Shown: positions 35,010 through 47,929, counted from the first letter of the stretch. The stretch is 64,000 nucleotides of DNA from Laguncularia racemosa (GCA_037954665.1 JBBMOL010000021.1:124001-188000), one strand, 5' to 3'. Notes: generated by a model from the letters alone, not told the origin. Numbers and translations: made by a program.

Positions 35010-35751
35010 TGATACGATTCCAAGAGCTAAGATATGAGCACCAAAGAAAACAAAGTCAATATGAGCTCTAGGTGGCAGTACGGGGTCCAAAAAGAGAGGA
35101 CATAGGCGTTGGAAGGACCCAAGGAAAAGTTTGGCCAGCCTTAAGCCAACCGAGTTAGCTTCAAGGCCGCCGGCCTTGGAGTCGGCCTAAATGTAGGCCG
35201 TCGTCCTTGGTGCTAGCCTAAATGAAGACCGCCGACCTTTGGTGTCGGCCTATGTATTTAAGCCACCGGCCTTGAATGGCTTCGCACAATTTGTTTTAGA
35301 CATGATATAAATAGTATCTTTAGGGTTTTTTACGAGCACAGATGATATTTTGGTTGTAAGCAAACACTTTGAGCATGTGTATGAATCATCTTTTGGGATT
35401 CTTGAATATTGAGAATTGATTTTCACTTTATTCGTATTGTTCTTATCAAATTCTTGGTTCCTATAGAATTTGTGGTGAGCATCGTTATTCAATTCTTAGA
35501 ATTCTTTAATCTTAGTGATTGATTTATAGAACGTGGTCTCTATCGTTGTATGATTTGATTGCGAATTAGTTTAATTTTATCAATCTTGGCATCTATAGAT
35601 TGGTAATTTTATCCATATCTTTTGATTTTACTTTATTAGTACCAAAATCCAGAAAACCCTAAAATTGTTATTAATGATTTGATTTTGTGTGAAAAGGATT
35701 CGATTTGCAACTCCGTGTCATTTGGTATCAGAGCATTCCAATTTTGTATCA
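35010..35751 (+). repeat. 3' LTR of the gag-protease element
   Basis: 742 bp, ends GTATCA, followed by TSD AATTG. It carries a roughly 27-bp segment near 35042-35068 (AAAGAAAACAAAGTCAATAT...) absent from the 5' LTR. Like the 5' LTR it includes the PBS-bearing unit (TGGTATCAGAGC at about 35723-35734). Confidence 0.88.
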
Positions 35752-35905
35752 AATTGATTAAACATAGAAGACTACACGTTATCATCCAAATGATAATTCC
35801 CGAGCATTTGAATGACCTAAATTCTCATACATTATTTCTCCATATTTTATGTATATCCTTAGACCACTTTACGTTTATTACATATTAAACTGTATTAGGG
35901 GCATT

Positions 35906-36637
35906 CTTATTGATACGAACCACGCCAACCCGTGACGAAACCCAATACCAATACGTTTGGAAATTCGTTGCCTAGGATGCCCAAACACCTAAAGTGGCAA
36001 CCGCGACTCGTTGTCTATAAGCGAGACAAGAACCTTGGTATAAAAATGAAGACGCCACAATCGAGATGGAAGACCGATTGATAAGTCGGGATGAACGCCA
36101 CGGAAATCAATCCGATAAGTTCTAGTTAGTTCTTGAAGAACCAAGAGAGGTGCCTCTCAAAAGTGTTTAATGTTCAAAGATGTATATCCCTTATTGTTCT
36201 AAACCCTAGGAGCTTTTATACTAAGGTTACAATTCGTGTAAAACAAGTCCAAAATGACGTAGTTTAGATAAGTGGCGTAAAAACGCGAAAACAGAACAAG
36301 CTGGCCGGCAGGGGATACACGGCCGTGTACACGCCCGTATATCTTTTTGTGGATTTGCTTAACTCCATACATGGCCGTGCCTCGAAAGTACACGCCCTCT
36401 TCAACCTGTGTCTGGTGTGACTTGTATAAGAGCAAGGGTCTTCCCATGGTTGTTCCAATCCGTTCCAACTTCATGATTGCTCCAATCCTTTCCGGCTTCA
36501 TGGACATCCTTTATCAACCCGTTAAGTGCTTCCTTGAGTTGTTTCGCTCGACTTCTTGTGATTGGTCCAGGCGGCACTTCAAGAGGATCCACATTCCTTC
36601 TTCCGGCTTGACTCTCATCAAGGATCTCATCACTTAT
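35906..36637 (-). mobile_element. Solo LTR of a Ty3/gypsy element, TSD CTTAT
   Basis: CTTAT at 35906-35910 and 36633-36637 flanks a 722-bp LTR (35911-36632) starting TGATACG and ending CTCATCA on the plus strand. On the minus strand the LTR opens directly into a reading frame (DEILDESQAGRRNVDPLEV, then PPGPITRSRAKQLKEALNG) that runs to a stop at about 36401, the C-terminal tail of a gypsy pol. At 36317-36354 it has the GC-rich module ACACGGCCGTGTACACGCCC followed by GTATATCTTTTTG. Internal sequence and one LTR were lost by LTR-LTR recombination. Confidence 0.9.
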
Positions 36638-37315
36638 AATTTTATTTTAAATGCATTATGGAGTTTATCCTCAATTTTTGCTCATATCAATTCTTAAATT
36701 GTAGTGAATACTAGATTATTTGAATGGTAAGTAATAATAGATCGAGTAATCTTAGGCTACAATTAGTTCCTGAGTGAGTAATATACATGAGTAGAATTAA
36801 TCATATCCATTAAATGCAATACAAAAAAACTTAAAAATTGTAACATATGATTAAATTAATGGTTATTAGTTGGCTCGGTGTTCGCTTGCTTAAATCATTT
36901 AGTCTAGTAAAAGTTCCTCTAGCTAAAGCAATAACCTTTACTCCACTAGCTACTCATAAGCCCACTTTCCCTTCAATGACTTCCTACATTATTTAGATAC
37001 TACAAGTTAATAGATACAATAATCATATTCCAAATCTATAACCAATGTAGAAAAAACAAAAAGACAGCATTAAATCATGAAGATACTTGAGGAATTAATC
37101 TCTCTTGACATCTTTCTCTTATAGTGAATGCCATCTCTCTTCCAATGGTAATTCTTGCCATAATGAAGATAGATTAAATCCTTCTCATCAAAATTGGGCT
37201 TATGTTGCCCCTACTTTAACTTTATTTACACAATTATCTTTTCTTTCTTAGCTGGAATTATTATTTCTCCTAGCACTTTTTCTTATTAAACTTATCAATT
37301 AGGAGAACTTTCTTA
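36638..37315. other. Spacer between two solo LTRs, nothing recognised
   Basis: AT-rich, no credible gene or repeat boundary seen. Confidence 0.5.
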
Positions 37316-37674
37316 AGGAGTGTAAAGTCCTAAAATTTTTGAAAAACTGTATGAAAAATTTAAAGAAAATAAATAGAATAATAAATTCTCCGAAACATAA
37401 TTTTCAAACAATGTTAGGTTAAATAATTAAATTAACTTAAATTCTAGATCTAGGAACATTAAATAAAAATTTAGAGTGAATATTTATATTCGAGATAATT
37501 AGATTAGCTAGACATAAGCTTTCGTAATAAAGTTCTAAAAATGCAAAATTTAAATATATTTTTGTACACAATCAAAATATTAAAATAGAGACATTTATAA
37601 TATAAAATATAATCAAAATATAATATAATTATATATATACACAGCTTAAAAAAAAAAAATCAACCCGCCTATCC

Positions 37675-38340
37675 TATTCTACCCTTCCCTCCTACGCCGG
37701 CCAGCAGCAGCAGTAGTAAGATCAAACGGTCGCCTCCATCATGCCACCCATACCCGGTCGCATCGTCTGACCCTGATGCTCCCTCGTCCCTTACTTCTTC
37801 CTCCTTCTTCTTTTACTTTTCTTTCCCATCTTCTTCTTCCTCATCTTCGGGTGACACCTTTCCTTCCTAGTCGAGATGCAACGACCCACTTTCTTCCCTT
37901 CTTCTTCGTTTTTTCCTTCTTCTTCTTATTGACACATTGTCACCTTCGTCCCTTCTTCCTCATCTCTCTTCCCTTCCCGTCTTCCCTTCTTTTCCTTACA
38001 GCCATCCACCATACTCCCTCTCCCTCGCTCTCTCTCACACACGCTCTTTCGCTTACGTTATCTTCTGCCTACTTGGTACACCAACAAGTCTCGAATCCAA
38101 CATCAGCAATGAGCAAACCCTGAGTTGAGTTCCCTCTCTTCAGGCTCCACTCCTCACATCATCACCAGGACCCCTACTCTTTCCCTCTTTCCTTCCCCAT
38201 TTTTTTTTTCTTTTCTTCCTCGCCCCTATTTTTCAACACGAAAACAGAGCAATTGTTGAAGCTCTTCCTAATAACACCAGCAACCTCTTCTTCCTCTTCC
38301 ACACCTCACATCCCTTCGCTCCTCCTCGACTACCTTTAAC
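37675..38340 (+). repeat. Pyrimidine-rich tract with CTTCTT and CCTTCC runs
   Basis: About 650 bp of strongly biased C/T sequence on the plus strand, beginning after the TATA-like element of the giant LTR. Long open frames here (for example 37776-38123) are only low-complexity Pro/Leu/Ser/Phe strings. Confidence 0.75.
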
Positions 38341-38639
38341 TATGATGCCAAAATAAGGGACACACGGGGGTCGTCGCATCACAACAACTAGTTAGGTAGA
38401 GTCATCATGATCTTTGTGGCTGATCAAGAATGTTTCGGCACTGTACCTTGACAGTGACGCATTGCAATCTCCATAGCCAATCTTGATGAGGCCTTCGTTG
38501 GTTTACCCCACTATGGTGCTGTTTTGTGTTATGATGATTCCTCGTTGCCTTTGATCATCAACATCCATTGTGGGGACTCTTATCCTTCTAAGTGTATGGT
38601 TCCTCAGCTTGGCATGAACCCTCAGATGTTTCAACTGCA

Positions 38640-39240
38640 GCAACGACAATGACTACGACTGCAACCACAACAATAACAGCGACCATGGTGATGACAACAA
38701 TAATCACCACGATGGGAACGGTAGCGTACTCGGTGAGAAAAGAAGAAGGAAAATGGGAGGAAGGGAAAGATATATGTATATGTATGTATATAGGTGTATG
38801 TTAGACAACGAGGAAGAAGAGGAGAGGAGTAAGGAAAGATGGGGCTTGGTTGTTGTTGATATTAAGTGGTTAAGATGAGGGAGGAGCAACAGCAATAGGG
38901 GCAACATCCATAAGAGCAATAGTAGCAACGGTGATCTCCATAGCGACTAGAATGTCGAGCTCAACGACAACAGCAACGGGGACCCAATAGCGGCAGCAGG
39001 CTTGTGTGGCAGGAAAGTGGAGAAGGGAGCCTTTAGTGTGGATGAAGGATAGTGTGTGTGAGGAAATGTGTGTGCAGGTGAAAGTGTAGTGTGGGTGAGG
39101 ATGTGTGTGTATGCGGTGAAGGGTGGTATGTGTGAGGATGTGTTTGTGTGAGTGAAGGTGTTGTGTGTGTGAGGAAGGGAGAACAGCAACTGCCAATGAT
39201 CGCAACAACAATAGCAACAATAGCCACAACAACTACATTT
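38640..39240. repeat. CAACAG/ACAACA-rich block with an about 505-bp internal duplication
   Basis: Two purine-rich blocks, 38733-38845 and 39238-39355, share GAGAAAAGAAGAAGG-like, AATGGGAGGAAG and ATATATGTATRTATG segments in the same order, followed by GAGGAAGAAGAGGA. CAACAG-type triplet tracts precede and follow them. This is local expansion inside the giant LTR. Confidence 0.6.
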
Positions 39241-40790
39241 TGGAGGAGAAAAGAAAAGGGGAAATGGGAGGAAGAGAAAGACATATATGTATGTATGGGA
39301 ATGTATGTTGGGTAGCAAGGAAGAAGAGGAAATGGGTAGGTGAATCTAAGGGGGAAGAGAGAGTTGTGTGAAGGACGGTGAAAGTGTGTGCATGTGTGTG
39401 GTGATACGCGATGCGTGTAAAGATGTGTGAATATGTGTGGGAAAGGGGCGAGTGTGTTGGTGTGTAAGTATGTAGGTATTCGTATTGAAATGGTGTGTGG
39501 GTTGGATATGTATGTGTGTGTGAATGAAGGATATGTATGTGGGTGTGCGTGAATGAAGGATGTGTATGTGTGTGTGAATGAAGGTATGTGGTGTATGTGA
39601 GGATGGTGTATGTGACGGTGGGTGTGATGTATATGGAGATGTGTTTATGTGTGGGTGATAGTGTAAGGTGTGTATGTGTTGGTGATGGTGCGTGGTGTGT
39701 GCAAGGGTGTGCGTATGTATATGAGATAGTGTGTGGTGTGTAAGGGTGTATGTATGTGTAAAGAAGGAGGAACCATGTGTGTGTAATGTTTGTGAGTATG
39801 CGTATATACATGAAGTGGTGTAGGGTGTGCGGTATATGTATGTGGTGTATGTGAAGTGTATGTATATGGGATGATATGTGGTGTATGCAAGAGGGTTTAT
39901 ACGTGTATTGAAGGTGTGGGATGTGTAGAGTATGTGTGTAGGAGTATGGAAGGTGTGGAGTGTGTGGCATATGTGTGTATATAGGTGTTGTGGTGTATGC
40001 GGCATGTGTGTATAGGATGATATGTGGTGTGTATGAAAGGGGAGTATATGCATATGGATGGTATGTGGTAGGTGCTGTTTGTGTGTGTATGTGTAGATGC
40101 CATGTAGCGTATGAGGGTATGTATATGTATGGAGGGTGTAGGGTGTGTGGTACTAGTGTGTATATGGATGGTGTGTAGAGTATATAGCATGTGTATATGT
40201 ATGGATGACGTATAGTGTGTAGGTATGTGTATATGTATAAGGAAGGAGTGGTATATGGGGGTATGTATGTGCATGTGTGAAATAGTGTATGGTGTTTGGA
40301 CATGTGTGTGTAAATATGGAAGTTGAGATGATGTATGTGGGATATGTATGTATGAGTATGAGATGATGTGTGGAGTGTGAACATGTATGTGTAGGTGTAT
40401 GTGTAGGTATGGAAGGTGAATATAGTGTATGCGGAGTACGTGGGTGTGTGTGTATTGGTGGTGTAAAGCATATGTGGAGTATGAGGGTAAGTATGTATTA
40501 GTGGTGTGACGTGTAAGTGGAGTTTGAGCGTATGTATATGTTGGTGGTGTGGAACATATGTGGAGTTTGTGTGTATGTATGCACTAGTTGTGTGTGTGCA
40601 TATGTGGACTTGAGGAGAAAAGAGGATAATAACATGCAGTTGTTGGTGTGTGTAATTTGGTGGATGGTATGATTGTGTGTATGTATGTATAGGTGTATAC
40701 ATAGTGTGTGAAGTGTGTATGTATATGGATAAGAATATGTGGGTGTGTGTGTACGTGGTGTGTAGGAAAGGTTGGTGTATGTATGGTGAT
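39030..40790. repeat. GT-rich minisatellite, about 1.75 kb
   Basis: A degenerate array of GTGTGTATGTGTGG-like short units covers almost the whole interval, with unit length drifting between about 30 and 60 bp (anchors such as GTGGTGTATG, GATGATATGTGGTG and GGTGTGTGG). It creates many overlapping His/Thr/Tyr/Pro frames on the minus strand, which are repeat artefacts. Confidence 0.85.
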
Positions 40791-41816
40791 GGAAGCGATG
40801 ATTTGTAGGAAGATCATTCCTTCCGGAACCTTGTATCAAAATCACATTGAAGAAGTGTTTAACGTTTGAATCTTGTTCACCTAAAGTTCCTCAAGGAGGA
40901 AACTTCACTCCTTACCATCAAATGCAAGATGAGCATAGTACCCATATCAGGTGCTAGAATACTACCATAGTTAAGTGGAGATGCGGCTTTCTATGATTAG
41001 GTTGAGGAAGCATCGCAGAAGGATACTGATTTCAAGAGGAACGCTAAGAGGTTACCTGCTGGAATTGCTCGACTTCAGCTAGGACTACGACAACCCTAAA
41101 TAGGTGAGTGGGAAACTTAATGATATGCTACCATATTGTGTTGTATGATGACTTGCTATGCTTGTGAAATTGTTTTTTGTTGTGTTTGAAATTGATTATG
41201 ATTCTTACGAAGTTGAGTTATAGTGAGGATTGATGAGTTAGGGAGAAAGTCATAAAGAATATAGAGGAATGAATGGTCCAAAGGTTTAGATGTCGTTACC
41301 ATGATGATAGCACCTAGCACCATATTGTTAGTGTTATAACCACAAGCCTAACTTATGATTTAAAATTGTTTTCTTCCAAATCAAACTAGAACACATAAAC
41401 CTAGCTTTTCTTTCTATAGCTACCGAGTAGGTATGCTTAGTTTGAATAGGGTGTATAGGTATCATTATGCATACATGTTAGAGTTAGTTCCTGAATGTGC
41501 ATACATATACTTAAACAAACTTATTTTCTTATTATATCTACGAAATACACTCATGAACCCAATCATACAAATCATGAATGCAACTTTGGCTTTTACAATT
41601 TAACGACCATGTTTTCTTGCCCTCTTAAGTACGTATGGGAAAGTGTCTAGTAAATTGTTCCTAAGTAAAGATGTGTCAAGAACATATATATATGTAGATA
41701 TATATATATATATTATACACAAATGTCTTGAAGACTTAAAAAGGAAAATATGAGATGACCTTATTAGCCCTTGAAAATGTGAATAATAGAGCACTTGAGA
41801 AGTGTGATGATACAAA

Positions 41817-41952
41817 GGTGTCAGAGATGATGATTGTAAATCAACCTTGAGTGATTAGTTTAACATTTAAGATAAATGACACAGATGTCTCGGATATGAT
41901 GATTGTAAATCAACCTCGAGTAGTTGGTTTGACATTTAAGAGAAATCGCACA
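41817..41952. repeat. Tandem pair of 68-bp units
   Basis: The block GATGATTGTAAATCAACCT...GAGTRRTTRGTTTRACATTTAAG occurs twice, 68 bp apart, inside the giant LTR, with several substitutions. Confidence 0.75.
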
Positions 41953-43056
41953 GAGAGGTGCCGAGTTAATTTAACCTATTGTAAAACTGGATAGTCTATG
42001 TCTACAGGGTTTAGGTACAGGGTTTAACCTATTGTTATGATGAGTGTGAAATGAAATTCATGGTAGTTGCTTCATTATTTGAATGAAAATTGATTGTGAT
42101 TATATATGTTATTTGATCACCTTAAATCAATTAATTAAGGAAGTGGACTTGATTAAAACTTGACATGCATTTCCACGAGACATTGCATGAAATTGAAGGC
42201 CATCACTACTACAGGGCTTGCTGGGGTAATCAAGAGGATTACTATTCTACCAAGTGCAAACTAAGTGATTAGGAGATTATCGCGCCTTGACGGTTCCAAG
42301 TCGGTCGGTCCTTAAGGGTTTCGCTCTGTCTGGTGTAGAGAAGCACGTCAGTGTTCACTGTTAAGTTGAAAAGAGATCATAATTAACAAAATAATAAGAT
42401 AAATAAATCAAGTAATGAACTAGGCACTAATGGTGGCTTCGAAATCCTCAACCCAAGGTCAAGGGGGCATAAACCCTAGACTTCACATTGGTTATCGGAA
42501 GACCATGTAAGATGCTACATTCATATGATTGGTCATGCATAGCATATGTTTGGATAACTCAATTTGATATTGCATATGTGTATGTAGCATTGAAAGTGTT
42601 ACCATCCCATTTACTAAGCCATAGTGTGCTCACCCCCTTACAGACTCTTTTGTAGGTAGTGATTACGAAAGCACAGGATAGAATGAGGTGTAAAGTATCG
42701 AGAGTTTTGGAAGACCAAAATAATAAAGTAAGAATTGTGAAGGATAGATTTACTTAGATGAAATGTTAGAAGCCCTATGTAAATAGAATTTGAAATTGGG
42801 AAACCTAGGATTTATCCTATTTTATTGATTGGTAGGGGATACCAATTCTCTACGGTCATGGTTGATCATGGGATACGGGATCCATAGTTGTATTTTATTA
42901 TCCAATTATATGTATTATGATTAGTTATAAATGCAATTATTTATTTAGAGTCTTACGATCTCTGACTTGTAAGACGATTATCATGTAACAAATACACACG
43001 TGCCATGATGATTTTAGTGGAGACTTCTAGGCCCCCTTTCGGGGTGTGACAAGGAG

Positions 43057-44082
43057 CCTTGATTTTGAACTTCATGTCCTTCTTTGTTATCCTCACATAA
43101 TAAGAAAGTCTATCAAAGACTTCTCTATATTGTTCATGTTGAAATAAATGACAATGTAGGAGAAATATTGTTATAGAAAATATGATACTAAAATCTAATA
43201 GCCCTTGCTATTGGATTTAGGATACCCCATTAGAAGGTTCTTTTTTCCAAGTCAAAGTCATATGCACACAATTAAGTTATAACTATATATTATATTATTT
43301 TAAGCTAATCTTAACTTGTTAATAAAAAATCTATTCAACTTTTTGATTTTTTGTTAGACTAAAATCTACCTTAAAATATGTTTATATTTTTTATAAGTTA
43401 AACTTTAGCCTATTAAATTATTAACAATAGGTGAGCTACCACCCATCTTGGTAATAAATTATGAAAATTATAGTATTTTAATATAAGCCCACTAGCAAGT
43501 TGTAAGTCACATAAAACCTTAACTATGTTATAAATTATCTATGGATGGTATTTATACTCTTGGCATATTATATTTAGGAATGTTGTTATGTCTCACCTAA
43601 ATATGCATACTATTGTACAATATCATTAATAGCTATATATGGTAAAAAAAAAGACAATAATAAAATAAATTTGTAATGATTATGGGTAGGCCAAAAGAGT
43701 ATAGGCTATTTAGGAAAAACAAAAACAAAAAAAAAGGATGAGGTACATTTATGAGACATAAGACCAAGAATCTCTTAATTTGGAGTATTAAATTTCTTTT
43801 AGACTTTCTAGGGTTCTATATGACTCAAATAAATTTATATGCTTCTAATCTTCCAATTCTAGTGTTAAATATAATTCTAAATTTCTAAAAAACCTATTGA
43901 GAAATATAAAAATAGACTATAAATGAAATTCTTTATTTGATGATGGGAATCTATAGCTAAAACCTAATTTTAGAAGCCTGTGGAGAAATTTTGATTCAAA
44001 TGGAGTTGGTTGAGGTTCTAATCACTACAAACCAGTCATTGAAAGCTAACTTTGAACTTATATAGAGATTGTCATACACATG
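43057..44082. other. Spacer, nothing recognised
   Basis: AT-rich sequence between two probable solo LTRs; no gene seen. Confidence 0.5.
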
Positions 44083-47010
44083 AAGGTTGTCATACCCCCA
44101 AAACTCTATGGTGACGATAGTTCACCACAAGCAACTCCTATGACAAGTCCAATGCATTACAACAAAAGTCTACATAAAAGTAGACAAGAGTTAGTAAATG
44201 TTAGCATACTCTACATTCTCATCATGAAACTAAAACTATGTATCCTCGTTTGAGTGTCATCACCATTATACGGTCCTCATTAGTCACAATCTAACTATAT
44301 CATATCATCTATCAACATACACAACCTTAAACAACTCTTGATATACCTTCACTTTGTTTATGGTGCCCATTATCTAAAGTGATTCCACCCATCAATTACC
44401 TATCGATCCATTCCTCAATGGCCTAAGCGCCTAATTATTGAGGTTTAAACTAAGACCTCAACCCCAGCTTAGGCTTAGGGCATTACTCGCTGACTCAAAA
44501 TAACTGCATGTAAGTAGCACTCAATTACTTATCCAAGTTTGATTTTATACCAATTAAGGTTGCTTATTCTAGTAAATAACACATATTACTATATACCTAG
44601 AGGGTTAAAGATTCCCGAATTATAAGTCGAGTTTAACCAGGCAAAATTATTTGATTTCTATGAATTAAGAAAATAATAAAGTCAGCAATTTAATTCCATT
44701 GTCTTAGTCATTACATTAAGTTTAGTTTAGACTAGCTAAAGCTCATACTAGTTATGGGCCCATTAAAGGGTAAGAAGGCCTGATTAGTTTTTAGCTAAAT
44801 TGACTTATATTACTTTAAGGTTCATTAGTTAGGTTAATTCAATTTATTATGATTCCTAGTTATTAACATAATTATAAAATTGGGCTCCATTCCATTTATT
44901 TCTTAAGTTTAGGTCTATTAGGCTTAGGCTAAGTAAGTTTCCCTATTTACTAAGTCCATTACTAAGAGTTAGTAAGTGTCTTTTGCTAAAGCCAATTAGG
45001 GTTTTGGCCCTAAAGGTAAGTGGGTCCAATTATTTTTTGAATTGGGCCCACTAACCTTAATTAATTTGGTTGACCTATTAACTGGTGTAATTCATTTCAA
45101 TTGAGCCCTAATTTCTTTAATTTATATTAATTGTGACATGCCTATTCTATGTCTAATTAATTATTTTGGCCCATTTATTTTATCATGTCTAAGTCAAGTT
45201 CAATTTAGATCTTTAATTATTTTTAGGCCGTGTTTTGCATGGGGCCCATTTAAGTTACCTAGTTTCCATAAGACCAATTTAAGATATAGGCCTTAAGGAA
45301 GAAATGGGCCAAAATTATTTTTGGGATTTGGGCCCACTGAATTTATTTAAGTCAGTTAACTTATCTCTCAATTTGGCTAATTAAGTTAATTAAGCCTAGT
45401 TACTCCAAATATAAATTGTCATGTGAACTCCCATGAGAAAGGGTATTGGGTTAGTCTATAAGTCTACTTAAGTAGGCTAGCTTAGCAATGGGCTAGCCTT
45501 GGTCTAATGTCTTTATATTATCCAATCCTTACATTAAATTATTCAAATTCATTTTTCTAGAGGCCCATAACTTCAGAGGGCTATAACTTTCACATTTTAG
45601 GTTCAAATTTGGCTAAACCTAAGCTATTTTACTCTTAACCACTTCCACCACCTAAATTACCACAAAAATCATCATTTTAATCATTTTAGGCCTCCCAAAA
45701 TTTTTAAATCAGCCTAAACACAAAATTTCCACTTAAAAGCCCATAATTGGTTAATCTAAGTTCAAATCAATCCAAACCAAAGCCCATTTGTTCCTAGTCA
45801 CTTTTAGTCTCTAAATTATCATTTACACCCACAATTTAAGAAAAATAGAATGAATAAAAATAGTCCCAAAACTTCCAAAATATGTAATTATATTCAACAT
45901 TCAATCAATCCATCTTCAATTTAATAGGCATCATTTAACATCCAAATGACATAGGATCATTCATTTGAAAAGTTATTGTATCTAATTACCCTAAATTCCT
46001 CACAATCAACATGAATTTTTAGATTTAATCATGGAGAACACAATAGGAGTGGCAATTCAAAATTATTAGAATTACATGCAATTTCTCATCCTATTTCACT
46101 CTTTAACCTACCATCTTTTGTCCAAGCCTTATATTATCAAACAAACTTCAAATCAACTTAAATTTCCACTTTAACTATATAAGAAGCATGCTGAAAAATT
46201 TAGATTGTAAGCTCCATTACTTTGTTTTCAAGCCAAGTCTTCAATTTACATTGAACTTGTATAGTAATCATCACATAACTACCAATTAAATCCTAAATTA
46301 TTACTAAATCCACAAATCATCCCACAAACCACCAATTAAACTTATTTTAGCACCTAAAGCACAAATTGAATCAAGATTCAACCTTCTACATGTGGTGGCA
46401 TTGCTTTCACATCCTCAAACATGCACATTTCTCCCTAAATTCAACTTTTAAACCTTAAATCCTTATCTACGGATTGGATTATCTCATTTAGCATCTTATT
46501 AACTCTTTGATAGACAAAAATATATCTAAAAAGTGATGGAATAGTGGTGACATCAAGGGTTTAGGTCACCATTCATACCCAAACTCATCACATATCCATT
46601 CAAACAATTCCTACCACTTTAAAACATCCCCAATCAATGAACTAAGCTTGGTTCATGAACACACCTTTCAAGAGTTTTCAAGTTTTCTTTATTCCCAAAG
46701 CAAAATGGCTAGTTACCACTTAAACTTAGGATTAAGCATCTAAATCTTACTTAAGTTTAGTAAAATACATGTTTACCTTAAGTATTTTCAATAGCCAAAA
46801 ACTCAAGAGCGCCCTTTTACTTCTTCACCATGATTAATACCTAAAACTTAAAGAAAGCCAATAGATTAGCGAGGGGATTTAGAGTTAATTAGGAATAACT
46901 AAGGGGATTAAGGTTTAATAGTACTAATACCCTAGGGTTTAAGGGATACTAGAGGGGACCACTAAGGTCTAAGCTAAGGTTCCACATAATGTTAAGTGTC
47001 TCTCATTTTG

Positions 47011-47845
47011 TGATGTGCCTAAGATCTAATTACAGGTACGTAAAGCTAATTGAAGAATCAACTAAACACAATTCACAAAAATAGCGTGATTCCACTTATC
47101 ATGTGAACCCTAATTGCACGAACCAATTTTCTTTAATACCAAATTATACTGTACTCAATTGGAATTCCAATATCAATCAAAGAAACAGGCACAATTGATT
47201 CCAATCTCCAACTAATTGGCATGAACCCTAGATTAAAAATTGAACCCTAATTATATAAAACAAGAACAACATAAGAGTAACTAATTCCTTGCCAGATATT
47301 ATGCACTAGTTGGAATTAGGATCAACATGAAATTTGTTGATATTACTCACAACAAATTCAAGTCCCATTCGCCACAACCTTAGAAGAAGTTGATAAAAGT
47401 CTTATGAAATAGAGAAAAACCTCCCTTTTCACGTAAAATGGCAGCCAAAAGTATATGTCAAAAAGTCCCCTTCTAACTCTACTTTACAAGTATTTATACT
47501 TACTCTAAATAGGGTAAATTTAACAAAACAAAATTACAAGTAAAAAGCAATAAGTGACCAATTTTAACACCAAAAGAAAATCATAAGTAAACCCATCATA
47601 AGTGGCCAACTCTTCACTTCCGTAGAACAATTGTTGGATTGGTTCTTTTGATTGATGTAAGTCCATGAATGACCTACAATTGATCCTTAGTGAATTTTAC
47701 TCACCGTCCTGTAAAATTGATAAATTTACTTGCTACAATGCAAAGACAAATTGTTATTAGATAAATAAAATAACATGTGGATGTCTGAGCTCATTTGTCC
47801 AATTTAATTTCCCCACTATTGGATCTAGAGGTTTGATTCTCATCA
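47011..47845 (-). repeat. 3' LTR of the 47-kb gag-protease element
   Basis: 835 bp, matches 50440-51271 throughout. On the minus strand the PPT GGCCTAAGGAGA (about 47846-47857) precedes it. Confidence 0.9.
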
Positions 47846-47929
47846 TCTCCTTAGGCCTCTAAAAGATTTTCCTTCAAATCTAAGGGGTCTTTTCTTGAAC
47901 TAACATCCGGTGTTTGCTTGTGCTTGTTA

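Larger units (their letters stand above)
32265..35756 (+). mobile_element. Gag-protease-only LTR retrotransposon (non-autonomous, TR-GAG-like), TSD AATTG
   Basis: AATTG at 32265-32269 and 35752-35756 flanks a 3482-bp element. Its LTRs (32270-33021, 35010-35751) begin TGATAC and end GTATCA, a perfect 6-bp terminal inverted repeat. Between them are PBS, gag, zinc knuckle, retropepsin and PPT, but no RT, RNase H or integrase. The protein ends SPIEVQQQG-stop shortly before the PPT. Elements with gag but no polymerase are known in plants as TR-GAG and depend on others for copying; this one also keeps a protease domain. Confidence 0.9.
37316..43056 (+). mobile_element. Giant probable solo LTR (about 5.7 kb), TSD AGGAG
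   Basis: AGGAG stands at 37316-37320 before TGTAAAGTCCTAAAATTTTT, a start typical of large Ty3/gypsy LTRs, and again at 43052-43056 after CGGGGTGTGACA, a typical end. No gag, pol or second LTR is visible between. A TATA-like TATATATA (37630-37638) precedes a pyrimidine-rich stretch. The 3' 450 bp match an inverted copy at 56822-57338. An alternative is a large internal deletion of an element; the family copy at 56822 shares only the 3' end, so the full length is not independently confirmed. Confidence 0.6.

Noticed and set aside
36199..36697. Overlapping frames on both strands in the solo LTR (up to 116 codons)
   Set aside because: Only the frame with the T-R-S-R-A-K motif has a known relationship; the others are shadows in GC-richer LTR sequence.
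37776..38123. Plus-strand frames of 115 and 63 codons
   Set aside because: They lie in a C/T-only tract; the proteins are Ser/Pro/Leu/Phe strings, open in two frames together.
39233..40702. 489-codon minus-strand reading frame rich in His, Thr, Tyr and Pro, with several overlapping ones
   Set aside because: It is produced by the GT-rich minisatellite: several frames are open at once with the same low-complexity composition, and there is no domain or codon bias.
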